Shown here one piece after another: positions 20,856-31,936 of a DNA stretch of 64,000 nucleotides (positions are counted from its first letter, which is position 1; each line of letters opens with the position of its first letter). The DNA lies in contig JAHFWL010001196.1 of the NCBI GenBank assembly GCA_021292165.1, positions 930,001-994,000 on the forward strand, read 5' to 3'. The position numbers and the translations under genes were made by a program. The stretch comes from Shinisaurus crocodilurus. Its lineage: Eukaryota > Chordata > Lepidosauria > Squamata > Shinisauridae. The notes below the pieces were generated by a model that saw only the letters and a list, made by a program, of their open reading frames with translations, made no database searches and was not told the DNA's origin.

Positions 20856-21172
20856 TCATCTACATAGCAGACCCATTCCCAAGCCTGCATGCCCTCCCCT
20901 GAGGACTTCCTGCAGTTGCATTTTGTGTTAATACTCTGTCATTAAAGGGAGATAAAAAAAATAAAATAAAGCGTACCAGAAGTCTTCCAACCTGTCAGGA
21001 TAAGGATATTAATTGCAGTGGGCAGAGAGCAGAGAGACGTTGCTGTGAATAAATGAATAGGAAGTTCTCTTGCTGAGCTGTCACCTTCTCCACGTCACTC
21101 TGGTAGCTGTTTTCCGATGTGGCTTGACCAGTTAGAGGACTCGTTCTGGGTGACTGCAGAACAGAACAAGCC

Positions 21173-21204
<32 letters not shown>

Positions 21205-21434
21205 TTGAGAGAAAGAGGAGTTTCCTCACTCATTGCTATTGGATTATTCAATGGCAGCTAATCCTCAGGCTGCCAAATATGAGAGTTAAAACTGAGAGTG
21301 GATCTCCATGCTTGGGGGGGGGGGAAGCATGTGCTACAGCCCTTGTGGGATTGTACCATTTGCAGATGGGGTGGGTGGGGAGATTCCAAGTTTTAAGGAC
21401 GTGCAAGTAGTCTGTTTTGTTATGAATGTTACAC

Positions 21435-21466
<32 letters not shown>

Positions 21467-21531
21467 TGTTGTGATGTTTTGTTTTGTTTTGTTTTATTAA
21501 TTTTATTGACTGAAATCCAGTCAGTTAGATG
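20856..21531. other. Mostly unassigned, with two (GA)n tracts
   Basis: GA microsatellites lie at 21178-21206 and 21440-21466. The part 20985-21120 is repeat-free and might be conserved non-coding DNA. TTTTG/TTTTA runs lie at 21478-21500. Confidence 0.4.
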
Positions 21532-21990
21532 CTAGGGATGGGCGACACTGAGAAACATGACCCACTTGTGCTCAGCAGACTTTTGGGCACCTCGCCGACT
21601 CAAGAGCCAAAAGCAGGCCGAGCTGGGGGGGGCTGGGTTCTCAGTGGCTCTCCCGCCTTTAAAGCGGGCTGTGATTTGTGTATATTTCTTTTAAAGCCTG
21701 GGGAATTTGCATAAATTCTGGGCACAGTTTGCACAATTTGCATGAACTGCAGCCAGAATTTATGCAAATTGTGGCCTGAATTTATGCAAATTTCCCTGGC
21801 TTTTTGAAGAAAAAATATATATTGCAAATCGTGGCCCACTTTAAAAGTAGAAGACTGTATGCTGGCACGACTCGCTTCAGAGCAAGTCAGTGCCAGCACA
21901 GAGTTCACAAGCCAGAATCGGGGGGGGGGGGGGCGAGCCAGGCCAATCCACCGGATTTTGACCCCCCCAACCAGATTTCTCACATGGGTA
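21532..21990 (+). mobile_element. Foldback hAT-like element, family J
   Basis: It starts CTAGGGATGGGCGACACTG and ends AGATTTCTCACATGGG. The centre folds: AAAGCCTGGGGAATTTGCAT pairs with AATTTCCCTGGCTTT, around TTGCACAATTTGCATGAACT. The outer GGCCCACTTTAAAAGTAG pairs with CCTTTAAAGCGGGCTGTG. The layout copies family B (GCAAATT-rich centre, GC-rich flanks, TAGGGATG end) with different sequence. Confidence 0.6.
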
Positions 21991-22137
21991 GATCTCCAAT
22001 TAGCTAGGCTCTTTGGTGCCAGGTGGTCCTGTAAAGAAGGTCTGTTATATTTGCTGTATTCCTTTGCAGTTACGGATAGATACATGCCTGTATTTTAATT
22101 CTGAAATATTTTCACCCAACAGATTGCTCAAGATGAT

Positions 22138-22145
22138 TAATAATA

Positions 22146-22186
<41 letters not shown>

Positions 22187-22205
22187 ACCAATAACAACAA
22201 CAACA
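22138..22205. repeat. (GAT)n then (AAC)n microsatellite
   Basis: About 15 GAT units followed by AACAACAACAACAAC. Frames through it (poly-D, poly-S) are artefacts. Confidence 0.95.
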
Positions 22206-22608
22206 GCCCATATAATGCAAGATACAAATAAGGCACATCAGGAAACTTGTCTCAATGTATAAAAGAAATGTTTGCAGTACTAAAATGTAGCACACCGCTT
22301 TCACATCTGCTCTGTGGGAGACCTACGGTTGGTGAGGAGTGACCAACCTCCTAGAGTTGCAACATCAGCTGGTTCCCTGTTTAAAAATGTAAAAAGAAAA
22401 CAAGAACAAAACTGTAATTCATGGCCACCATCTCAAATGGACCTTCCTACATTATCTTTTAGCCTTCTGGGCATCTAGGAATATCACAGTTCTTCTCATT
22501 GATGACATCTTCATCAATATCATCATCTTCGTAATGGTTTGCAAGCAGCGCACAGCACAACAGGATGTTTTTAGTGCCTAGTTAAGCATGAAGTTTCACA
22601 CCCTAAAG
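22206..22608. other. No recognised feature
   Basis: Unique-looking sequence; nothing supported. Confidence 0.35.
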
Positions 22609-22783
22609 CAAAGGTGGGGAACCTTTATTTTATCTGCCAAGGGCTGCATTTTCTTAGTGATACTCTCTTGGGGGGTTGAATTCAAGCCAGCAGTGGGTGG
22701 GGCAGCATCCAGCAGGTGGCACAACAGTCCAAAGTGTGCAAGGCCACCATTTTTTTTCTCTCTCTCCCTGTTTCTGACACCCC

Positions 22784-22814
<31 letters not shown>

Positions 22815-23000
22815 CTTTCTTTCTTTCTTTCTTTCTTTCGAACACCTCCTCCTTGCCCATTCTCTCCCACTCTTTCTCCCTGCACAGCAGCATGCTATAG
22901 GAAGGACAGATTATTCTCGCCAAGACCTGAACTGATTGCATCATGCAGAGGGCTTTTGAAATTAAGCCAAGGCCTGCAGGTTTCCCACCTCTGCCCTCTG
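22609..23000 (+). mobile_element. hAT element (SPIN/Charlie-like ends)
   Basis: The left end CAAAGGTGGGGAACCT and right end AGGTTTCCCACCTCTG...CTG are inverted. CCCTAAAG (22601-22608) and CCCTAAGG (23001-23008) form an 8-bp duplication with one mismatch. Inside are TGCCAAGGGCTGCATTTTC and a (TC)n/(TTTC)n tract at 22760-22840. Non-autonomous. Confidence 0.7.
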
Positions 23001-24259
23001 CCCTAAGGCACAATAATGAAGTTAATAAAGTTTTTATTTATTTATTTATGTATTAGAATGAACAATCTTAACTCAGAGTACTTTTTCAGGAGCTTTGTTA
23101 TGAACATTATAAGAGCTGGATAGATTCACACTGTCTTCATTCTGTATACTGTAGAGCAGTGCACCACCATCTCCAGGAAAAACAAGGAAGGATGTGCCAA
23201 GGCATCTTAAATACCACATCTTGATTTATTAGCTGTACAGAGGCCACAACAGGAAGTCTTATAACGGGAAGGCTCCCACTGCCGGTAGTTGTGACAGTGT
23301 TCCAAAATCCATAGTACCTTCCTTGAAATCCTTGGAATTTCAGACCATGTTTTCAGGTCTCTGCCCACTCTCCTGCCTTCAAGAGAGGACAGAGAGCATC
23401 CTCCTCTAACCGATTCCTGACCATTGGCTTTGCTGCTTGGGGCTAATGAGAGCCAAAGCCCCAAACACCTATAGGGGACCAGGCTGGGGAATGCTGTGAC
23501 AGAGCAATGCTTCTCCCTTCCTCTTACCAGGAGAGAAATACTCAAATCACAAAAGTGGAGACATGTATACCAACTCCAGATTCTTAGCACTACAGAATAA
23601 ACATCCCCCCCCCCCATTTTTACAGGGAGAGGAGAGAAATGCAAGGAAGCTACACACGAGCTAGTCCTTGGATTCGGCAGGTAAGAGGCGGCTGAAAGAG
23701 CCTTAATTGACGACACATCAGAGTTCCTCAAGGTGTGTCTAACAAGGCCTTTGGGTGATATTTTGTCTCCCCAAGAGAAGCCAGAGAAGAGATGTCTGAG
23801 ATGAGGACCAAGCAGTTAGTCAGTCTGATGTCACTTTCCTTCCCTTGTGTCAATATGACTCTAATCATTTTCACTTTGGCATTTGGAAATAGTTGGTGCG
23901 TGTGTGTGTGTGTGGCATTTCAGAACACTGCAAGGGCCATTCTCGCTCTCTTTGCATGCCCATTTAAGTGTCTGTTGAGTTGGGTTCCTTTGAACAATGA
24001 AGTCTGTAAGATTGTTTTCAGTGTCAAAAAAATGTATACTCTAAATTTGAAACACAGCCACTGCCTTGCTGCATTTTGAATCAGCTCTAATAATTCAGAG
24101 AAGCTGAACCAATTTTCTATGTTACAGCAAACTTGTTGAAGGACACAAACCGACTCCTGAGAAAGAGTAAGCAGCCCAGTCTTGCTTTTATGTAAGAACT
24201 AGGACAGGCTTTAGATGTGAAGGGAGTGTATACTTGCTTGTATGATGGGAACCAAGCAC
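23001..24259. other. Mostly unassigned
   Basis: A short TTTA tract lies at 23030-23048, a C-run at 23605-23616 and a (TG)n at 23898-23912. No frame with a family motif. Confidence 0.4.
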
Positions 24260-24500
24260 ATCCCATCGCATTCAGCATTCCTTTTTTGAGTGATCCTAGC
24301 CTATTGGGGATTATAGTCATACACAGGATGTTGTAGCACTGCAATTTTGTGAGGCCACTGGCCATTGCCAATAAGGATCACTGAAAGAGGAATGAACCGG
24401 AAAACCCTAGTGCCTCTTCTAGTGATCCTAGCCAATCAGGGATCGCATGCTAGATGTTGTAAAATTGCACATTTTTGTGGCCAATAAGATTTGGCTATGT
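24260..24500. repeat. Family L units, two in a row
   Basis: Two related units: TGATCCTAGCCTATTGGGGA...GGATGTTGTAGCACTGCAAT (24290-24370) and TGATCCTAGCCAATCAGGGA...AGATGTTGTAAAATTGCACA (24420-24490). Related pieces are at 25350-25385 and, reversed, at 44775-44800. Each carries a CCAAT-type box. Confidence 0.5.
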
Positions 24501-24514
24501 GACTAGGGATGGGT

Positions 24515-24785
24515 GATAACAACTATACAACTCCAGACCAGGTTACCTCAAGGGTCTCCCCCTAAAACAACCTCCCAGGTCACTAAGATCTTCAAGGGAG
24601 GCCCTGTTATCCATGATGCAGTCTATGGACTTCCATTTGGCAACAACACAGAGATAGGCCTTCTCTGCAGTAGTGTGTCCACTGTTGTTGTGTCACAACT
24701 TTAGCTCTCACCCAGGGACACCATCATTCCAAGGCTGAAAACTGACTGACCCTAGTAAAACAGTCTCAGTGAAATAAGATTAAAA
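24515..24785 (+). mobile_element. Old L2-like LINE C-terminal remnant (tentative)
   Basis: AGATAGGCCTTCTCTGCAGT and the following sequence parallel the FSVVAP...LWN region of the better L2 copies, with heavy decay. Confidence 0.3.
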
Positions 24786-24960
24786 ACAAAACAAAAAACT
24801 GAGCTTGCTCCTCATTTGACAAAATTGAAATTACTCTGTTCTCAAAAGGAGAAGTTTCAAATAGGGCATAATGGGATGTTCTTCCAATTTGCTTTTCACA
24901 TTGGAAGTTATAATTCTGAGATGGGGAGTTCCTGTTTACTCTTTGCAACAGATCACAAAC

Positions 24961-25215
24961 ATAAGAACATAAGAAGAGCCATGCTGGATGAGACCAAGGG
25001 TCCACCTGGTCCAGCATTCTGTTCACACAGTGGACAGCCAGCTACCCATGGGAAGCCCACAAGCAGGACATGAGTGCAACAGCACCCTCCCACCCATGTT
25101 CCCCAGCAACTGGTGTACGTAGGCATACTGCCTCTGACACTGCAGGTAGCATATCGCCATCAGGACTAGTAGCCACTGAAAGCCTTATCCTCCCTTTCCC
25201 TCTTCTCTGTTTCAT
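24961..25215 (-). mobile_element. CR1-like LINE 3' end (second subfamily)
   Basis: The reverse strand shows CAGGCAGTATGCC-type UTR, GCAACTGG/CCAGTTGCTGGGGAACAT, GTTGCACTCATGTCCTGCTT, CTGGTTGGCCACTGT-like and a terminal GCTCTTCTTATGTTCTTATG. The same tail is at 13190, 48696 and 63600. Dispersed UTR identity with a TTCTTATG terminal repeat fits CR1-type retroposition. Confidence 0.75.
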
Positions 25216-25502
25216 TCCTAGTTGAGTCGTCCCACTCAATTAGGGATTATATATTGGACATGATGGAATCACAATGCTCTGTGCTTTGGGCGTGTGCTGA
25301 CTTTACTGCGAGGAAGTGAGGGCAGTCATTGCTATATTGGTCCTGTGGGTATTGTGTTCCTAGCCAACCAGGGATCACTCTTAACACTTTTGCAGCTACC
25401 CACCCCGCCCCAACCAAAAGTAATAATGAAAAGGGAGGTAAGGGTGCTTTCAGTATTGAAGAGGGGGGTTATATTTATTCATTTGTAATACTTATATACC
25501 GC
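25216..25502. other. Unassigned, family L-like piece
   Basis: TTCCTAGCCAACCAGGGATC at about 25357-25376 resembles family L. The remainder is unrecognised. Confidence 0.35.
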
Positions 25503-25765
25503 TTAGGGTACAATCCTATGGCTGCTAGATGCTGTCTAGATGGCCGGAGGAAAAGTCAGATTGGAGCTGGCACTGGGGGGGCCGCTGTACAATGAGGAAT
25601 CCTAGCAATGCCTCTGGCTGCTTTCCTCTCAAGTCAGCGTAAAACACACAGATGGCCGAAATAAATGTTTTGGAGGGCAAGGGAAGTGCAGAGGCAATCT
25701 GTGCCTGCACACTCCTCCCACCCACAATAGGATACCCACAATCCTCTGAGTTTGGAGGGTTACAG
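25503..25765 (-). mobile_element. Family I DNA transposon, partial
   Basis: TTAGGGTACAATCCTATGGC and CTGTCTAGATGGCC mark one end. The other end (ACCCACAATCCTCTGAGTTT, GGAGGGTTACAGG) is the reverse of the family I start at 9949. Confidence 0.55.
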
Positions 25766-25779
25766 GTAGCCACAGTGGA

Positions 25780-25985
25780 TCACTCTGCCCATACAATACA
25801 TTCTCTAAATGGCTGACATTTAAATATTGAAAGCTAGTAGGTAGCAGGTGGAGTTCTCTTAAAACAGAGGTCCTGTGAACGTAATTGGGTGTCTCACTGA
25901 GCACCCTAATAGCTCCTGCATTCTGCACTAGCTGCAGCTTCCGAACCAGGCACGGGGCAGCCCCACATATTTCATGATATGTATC
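25780..25985 (-). mobile_element. L2-type LINE fragment
   Basis: The reverse frame gives LVQNAGAIRVLSETPNYVH and TSVLRELHLLPTSFQY, the decayed form of LVQNAAARLV...TPVLKELHWLPV. Together with GCAGCTTCCGAACC at 25933 this is clearly L2. The E element follows within 30 bases. Confidence 0.75.
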
Positions 25986-26006
25986 CCATTTTGCCTCAGC
26001 CCCAGT

Positions 26007-26399
26007 GACATGAACCTGTGGGGGGGCTCGCCTCTCCGCCGGCTCGCCTCTCCGTGGCGCCCCCCCCGCCTCGATCTTCTGAGCAGCATGGAGCAGTTCT
26101 CAAGCCACCGGCGCTGGTCCCGTCGCGTCACATCCGGCCCCGGAAGTGACACGACGGGGAGCCTGCGCAGGCGCAATACGTCGCGCGGGGGGGGGGTCCA
26201 GCGCGCCTGCGCAGGGTCCCGTCGCGTCACTTCCAGGGCTGGATGTGACGTGACGGGATCGGCGCAGGTGGCTCGCCACAGAGAGGTGAGCCGCCGCTGG
26301 ACAAGGTAGGCCCGTAGGCCCGCATGAGCCCCGCGCAGAAGTGAGCGGGGCCGATTTTGGCCCGCTATGCCCGCGCGGGGCAAACAGTTACATTCCTAG
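26007..26399 (-). mobile_element. GC-rich foldback element, family E copy 3
   Basis: In reverse it starts CTAGGAATGTAACTGTTTGC and repeats the order of copy 1: GCGGGCATAGCGGGCC, the GGCGGCTC block, GGAAGTGACGCGACGGGACC and GCGCAGGCGC. The centre has CCTGCGCAGGCGC/GCGCCTGCGCAGG arms. CpG-dense. Confidence 0.7.
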
Positions 26400-27510
26400 T
26401 TTCACTGGGATGAACAAAGCCTATGGAAACTTAACTCAGCCCTACCAAATGCAACCCAAACAAAATTGGGCTTAATCTGAGAATGAAGCTGCTCTGGATG
26501 CATCTTGGTTCAATGACATCCTTTAGCTGTCTGTGAGCCTTTTCTTCTTTCTTCCCAGGGACACACTCATTAGGACGATTTCAAAGTAGAGCAACGGTTT
26601 CCCCCCACCCCCTAAGTAGACAGACAGACATTTAGATTTATCACGATCCACTGGATGGATAAAGTTAGGGTCAGGAAGTTGACTCTAGAAATTACTGTTT
26701 TCTCATCTCTTGAATAAATCCAAATGCCAGAAATGCGTCCCCACAGTCTCAGGCCTTGTGGAATGTAATTTAGAGCAATTGATTTATTCAACGTGGACAG
26801 GTGGACTCCATAAAGAATTTTTTTTTAAGGCAGAATTTACGGCGGGCTTAACAGTACAGTGAGCAAAAGAGCAACGGGGGTTGTTGGCTGGCCTCCGCAG
26901 ATGCCTCTGGAGACACTCGGGCTAGCGACAAGAACTGCAGCAGAATGAGGCGGGGAGGGCGGTACTCATCTGGCATACATTTAAAAGGCTTCCTAGTCAA
27001 ACATTTGTAGAGTACGCCCTAATCACCCGATTTCCTCCTCCCCCCCCCCCAAATTTCTGCCCACTGCATTTTGAGGTTATGCTTTTCACTTAACCCTTGT
27101 AAATGCAAGGCATCAGATCATTACCTCCCCCCACCACCCAGTTGGCTACCCTGTGCAGCGTACATATTCAAGGTCAGGTTGATTCCCCTCTCAGTTCTAC
27201 CTGTAAATGAGTGATAACTGTGGAGAGATTAATCTTCCTAGCTGGTCTGAAAAAATGGTGGGAATGTGAGCTTCTCTTTCTCCTGTGTTAGGAAGAAGCC
27301 GCCATTGATAAGCAATAAACCATCTGCCAGCTCTGCAGTCTGGTTTTACTTTATTTATTTAATTTTTATTTAGATATATTTTTAAGGATCAAGTTCCCGT
27401 CTAAGACATTAGAGGAATCTCTCCGGTCCAGTGTCTACATGGCAAACAATGTTAACCTGGAGGGACACGGAGATCTCACTGACCGATAGTTTTTCCAAGG
27501 AGTTGGGTTT
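26400..27510. other. About 1.1 kb with no recognised repeat
   Basis: Apart from C-runs (26610, 27040-27053) and a T/A-rich patch (27345-27385) it shares nothing with the rest of the window. It has no long frame. Candidate single-copy DNA. Confidence 0.35.
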
Positions 27511-27753
27511 AGCCAGCGTGGCGCAGTGGTTAGAGTGTTGGACTGGGACTCGAGAGATCTGGGTTCTAGTCCCCGCTCAGCCAGGAAGCTTGCTGGGGAT
27601 TTCACTGACTCTCAGCCTAACCTACCTCACAGGGTTGTTGTGAGGATAAAATGGAGAGGAGGAGGAGGATCATGTAAACCATCTTGAGTTCCTTGCAGTG
27701 GAGGAAGGAGGAGGCAGGATATAAGTGTAATAAGTAAATAAATAAATAAATAA
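27511..27753 (+). mobile_element. MIR-core tRNA-derived SINE, full length
   Basis: The head starts AGCCAGCGTGGCGCAGTGGT (A box) with GGTTCTAGTCCCC as B box. The core contains TGACTCTCAGCCTAACCTAC and CACAGGGTTGTTGTGAGGAT. The tail has ATCTTGAGTTCCTTGCAG and GGCAGGATATAAGTG, then (AATA)n. The tail resembles the L2 3' end (GGGCGATAAATAAATG), suggesting L2 mobilisation. Confidence 0.88.
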
Positions 27754-28332
27754 CTCCCCTCCATCAAAAATCTTTTCCCATCATGGATGAAATGGGGATT
27801 ATGCTCTGAAGGTGGCCTCAGACATCAGTGTGTTAATCCTATGCCAGTTCCAGGTGTGTGTGTTTGTGTGTGTGTTGTGGGAGCTTCCAATAGATGCTCT
27901 CATTGTATGCTCACCTTTCTGTAAGGAAACCATGGCTCAGCCACAGTCCAATGCTGCTGGAACTAGTGGTTGTTCAAGCAGGCAAGGCGTGGGAGCTCAC
28001 TGCCCAACCTGAGATGCAGCCTTATCTGAACCTTAGTCTTGGGTTCTCTCTGGCTGAAGCAACATTTGAGCCTGCTGCTTGCATATGAGCCTCCAGCCTG
28101 AGCTCCACTTCGAACTGACCCAGAACTCTTGGCTTGGACCTGCAGTTTGGCTAGAACCCCCTGCTTGTACTTGAACCAACATCTGTTCAAGAACTGAATG
28201 CTCAGGAGTTAAATTAGAAGAAATCTGTTTGCTTGTTTGTTTGTCTGTTTTAAAAATCCACCCTTTTTAAATTCCACTGCTCAAGGAAATTAATATGGTT
28301 CACTTCCCTCTCTTATCCTCACAATAACCTTA
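27754..28332. other. No recognised feature
   Basis: A short (TG)n lies at 27855-27874. Otherwise unique-looking. Confidence 0.35.
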
Positions 28333-28431
28333 TCATCTATCTATCTATCCATCTATCTATCTATCTATCTATCTATCACTGACTCTCAGCCTAACCTACC
28401 TGATCATACAGATAGATCTATCATCTATCTG
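28333..28431. repeat. (TATC)n microsatellite holding a 25-bp SINE scrap
   Basis: A TATC array at 28333-28376 is followed by CACTGACTCTCAGCCTAACC (28377-28396), which is MIR-core SINE sequence, and then GATA/TATC again. The F element is inserted in the last TATC units. Confidence 0.8.
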
Positions 28432-28577
28432 CAGTGCTTTTTTTCTGGAGAAAAAGGTACCGGAACTCTTGGATTACATTTCCTCGGGAGTAGATGGCGA
28501 TTAAATTGTAATGCAATTAATAGAAGAAAAGGTGCTGGAACTCAGTTCCGGTGAGTTCCACCAGAAAAAAAGCCCTG
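28432..28577. mobile_element. hAT MITE, family F copy 1 (perfect 8-bp TSD)
   Basis: A 146-bp element with terminal inverted repeats CAGTGCTTTTTTTCTGG and CCAGAAAAAAAGCCCTG. Duplications TCTATCTG lie at 28424-28431 and 28578-28585. The subterminal GGTACCGGAACTC and GAACTCAGTTCCGGTGAGTT echo each other. It differs at one position from the copy at 46832. Confidence 0.93.
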
Positions 28578-30478
28578 TCTATCTGTATTTATAGGCTACC
28601 TTTAAGAGTGGGAACTTGTGTAGTAGGTTAGGATGTGAGACAGTGGCTGATGTCATTACCTGCAAAGCCAATATTCCATTTCGCTCTTCCGTCATTTCAT
28701 CGCACTACAGCATGACCAAGGGCCAAAACAGACATCACCTTACAAGGAAGCCTCCGAGAATCCAGTGCCTTGTCCGGCTGTTTCCAGCTGGGCAGGAGGA
28801 GCAACACAGAGGCAATTTTCACATCTCCATCTTCCTTTTAAGAAGTCATCCTCCAGACAGGCCTCTGAGCCTGTCTAGAGGTGGTGTGCTCCTGGGGGCT
28901 CGGCCAGGACTGGAGCGGACATAGGATGGCTTGTATCTTGGCCTCTCCACTTCCTGTCCACTGGAACACACCCTTTTCTCTCCCTCCAAAGCCACATTTC
29001 CAACCTTGTGAAGCAACTGGCACAGGTCTTTCCACGGCGGCGGTGAGGGGGAGGGGTATCAGAAAGTAGAGTCCGCCTCCTGAGGTCGTAGCAGTGTCTA
29101 CAGCCTCACGAAGGGGACTCTGAACAATCCCATGCTCCCTGGGATTTTCCCATCTATGTTTAGCAGCTTCATCTCCCCCCCCCTCATTTTTGGTCTAGAG
29201 TTGGGGTCCAGATCCAGATCTTAAAAGCACCCCCTACCCTACATGCTAGGGTCCCAATCCGGAATGGGGCCCATATTCACCTCTTCGACAGGGAAAAAAT
29301 AAAAGAGATGCAAGCAGACACCTCTCTTGGTGCCTGCCAGACTTCCTGTCCTTCCTTATTTTTATTTTATTTCTTCTTCGCCTCCCCCTCCCCCTCCCCC
29401 TCCTCTTCCCCCTCCCCTTCCCCTTCCTCTTCTTCTTTTGTAATTAGAAAAAAAAAATAACTGGGAAGCTGACATGCTGCAAAGCTCAATGCTGCCTCCA
29501 GCGCCATCTGTATTTGGGTTCGAAATAGTGTTTCTGTTTTGGAGCTCAGGCCCCACCGCTGCCCTGTACTTAGGTTCTTGGGCAAGCAAGGTTCTTTTTT
29601 TTTAGCGTCACCAGATTGCCTCCAGGGAAATGAGCAGAAACTAGCATGGCCAGGTTGGTTGGCAGCCTACAGATATATGTCCCTGGGGTCTGGAGTTCAG
29701 AGCAGGTGTGGACAGCCAAGGTGAAGTTCTAAGCCTGCTGAAGATGGAGAGGAATTTGCAGGGAAGTGCCATGTGTGGTATACATGCAAGAGATTTTTCA
29801 GGAAAGTTTTAAAAGCCAAGCTAAAAGTTTTATCCTCTGCCTCACCACCATAGGGTGTTTAAGGAGTTCAGTCAATATATCTGGAATGTTTGCACTCTCT
29901 TTGCTGCTATATATCCCAGGATTGGATAGCTACACCCATTTCTGGAAATATTTCCCCATCTGAAAGGTTGTGGCTTATCTAAATAAAAATGTCTTGCAAC
30001 AGGTTGTTGAAGCTTTTTTTGTTGTTGTGATCGCTGACTTGTGATTTGTGAAATGGGCGCAAAGGTTGGTATCTATTGTTTTCCTAACATACCTCATACG
30101 GCCTCCAGGGTGTTTGCATCATATAACGTTATATTGCTTTGCTGGACCTGCAGGTGATATTCTGTTTAATGTAATAGGTTTTGCCAGTCATTCTGCTTTT
30201 GATGGTGACAGTTTCCCTCAGATAAGTATAGGTGATACAACAATTGGATTCACAATGATGTGAATCACCCAATCCTTGATTGATGATTGGTGGTTGTGCA
30301 GTGTTGGAGGCTGGAAGAAAGCAATGAAAAGAGTCTTACAGATGGAGATGGAGATATGATAAGTTTATTCCTTTAAAAAAAACAAAAAACTCATTTAAGA
30401 AGAAGACAAAACATGAGACCCTTTCCCAATGATGTTTGTGCAGGCAAAAACCAGAAATAGTTTCATTGGGCACTGACA
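28578..30478. other. About 1.9 kb mostly unassigned
   Basis: A (CCT/CCCT)n-type pyrimidine tract lies at 29378-29435. A retroposon-like AATAAA stretch (29980) is not attributable. The part 28600-28830 is repeat-free. No supported exon. Confidence 0.35.
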
Positions 30479-30690
30479 TAGAATCATAGAATCATAGAAT
30501 CATAGAAAAGTAGAGTTGGAAGGGGCCTACAAGGCCATCGAGTCCAACCCCCTGCTCAATGCAGGAATCCAGGTCAAAGCATCTCTGACAGATGTCTGTC
30601 CAGCTGCACCTTGAATGCCTCCAGACTGGGAGAGCCCACCACCTCCCTAGGTAGTTGATTCCATTGTCTTATTGCTCTGACAGTCAGGAG
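30479..30690 (-). mobile_element. CR1 LINE 3' end, inserted in L2
   Basis: It begins with CATAGAAT repeats (reverse of ATTCTATG), then the CR1 UTR and the last coding part (reverse frame QWNQLPREVVGSPSLEAFKV, nearly identical to the 19484 copy). L2 sequence begins directly after it. Confidence 0.88.
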
Positions 30691-30995
30691 ATACTTTGGA
30701 AGTGGGCCTTCTTGGTAGCGGCATCCACCCTTTGGAAAACCCTCCCCCGTGCAGTTCGGGAGGCAGAAAATGTAGTATGTTTCAAACACCTCCAGAAAAC
30801 ACACTTGTTCACCCAGGCCTTCCCTGACGTACAATTAAATTAATCAAGCTGCTCCAACTTTTCCTGCTCATGTATTGCTGCTCTGTATTCTTTTAACATT
30901 GTATTGTAATTGTATTTTAAATGTGATTTTAAAGTTTGTGTGTGAAGTGCTTAGGGATTTCATGATATTTAAGTGGTAAATAAATAAATAAATAA
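30690..30995 (+). mobile_element. L2-type LINE 3' fragment
   Basis: The frame has FLVAASTLWKTLPRAVREAE and FKHLQKTHLFTQAFP, the L2-style C-terminus, then a T-rich UTR and (AATA)n at 30978-30996. A relative in reverse is at 60297. Confidence 0.7.
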
Positions 30996-31692
30996 ATAAT
31001 GCCGATTTTGCCTTAGACAGCATATAACTGACTGGTTGCTTTCTTCTCGCTAAGCACCCATAACTACATATAGCTTGCTAATTTCCCCAAGAATAGCTAA
31101 TGTCCCCAAGAAATTAGAATGGCTAATTTCCCTTGAGTTAAGAGTACTTTAGTCATTGATGAGCTACACACAGCCAGGGGTGTGTAATAACCCCACCACA
31201 CTGGTTAGGCTGGCCTGGAGCCCACAGTCAGCTGATCTGCAGATCATTCCAACAGAGATCCAGGCAACACACCAGTACAGATGTGCAGAACAGAATCCTG
31301 ATGCGATCCCATCAATATTTAATGTAATCAATGCGCACATGTGCTGCTGTGTATGAGTAACCCAGAGAGGGAGGGGGGCTTCTATTGGAAACCCTGCATG
31401 TGCTGCTGCTGATTCTGAAATTTATCCTAGAACATCTCCTTGTTAGATTGGAAGGTAGGCGGAGCAGAATGCACGGCAGAGCCAATAACGGAATGGGGGA
31501 AATCCACTCGTCTCTGGCCACTACGCCACACTCTCATCTCCCTTGTCTGTCTGTCTTACTGCCTGCCTAAAAGAAAGCAGAAAGAAAGAAAGAAAGAAAG
31601 AAAGGCAGACACCTGTACAGGAGCTGTGCCTTCAGGAAGATTAGGTGGGATGCATGTTGAGGTTGGAATCTTCTTTTGCCTTTTAGAGCATG
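30996..31692. other. Unassigned, with (AAAG)n
   Basis: An AAAG microsatellite lies at 31568-31603. Three overlapping frames at 31312-31763 show no family match. Confidence 0.35.
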
Positions 31693-31936
31693 TTTATTTT
31701 ATTTATTTATTACATTTATACCCCGCCTTTTTTCCTGCAAGGAACCCACGGTGGCTTACATAATCCTCCTCCTCCTCTCCATTTTATCCTCACAAGAACC
31801 CTGTGAGATAGGCTAGGTTGAGAGTCAGTGACTGGCCCAAAGTCACCCAGTGAGTTTCATGGCTGAGCGGGGACTAGAACCCGGATCTCCCGAGTCCCAG
31901 TCCAACACTCTCACCACTACGCCACACTGGCTGTGT
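31693..31936 (-). mobile_element. MIR-core tRNA-derived SINE, full length
   Basis: In reverse: AGCCAGTGTGGCGTAGTGGT head, GGTTCTAGTCCCC B box, GGTGACTTTGGGCCAGTCAC core, CACAGGGTTCTTGTGAGGAT, tail GGCGGGGTATAAATGTAATA. It cuts off the copia relic next to it. Confidence 0.9.

Noticed and set aside
22045..22236. Poly-serine and poly-aspartate frames at GAT arrays (also at 38307)
   Set aside because: Direct translation of a trinucleotide microsatellite.
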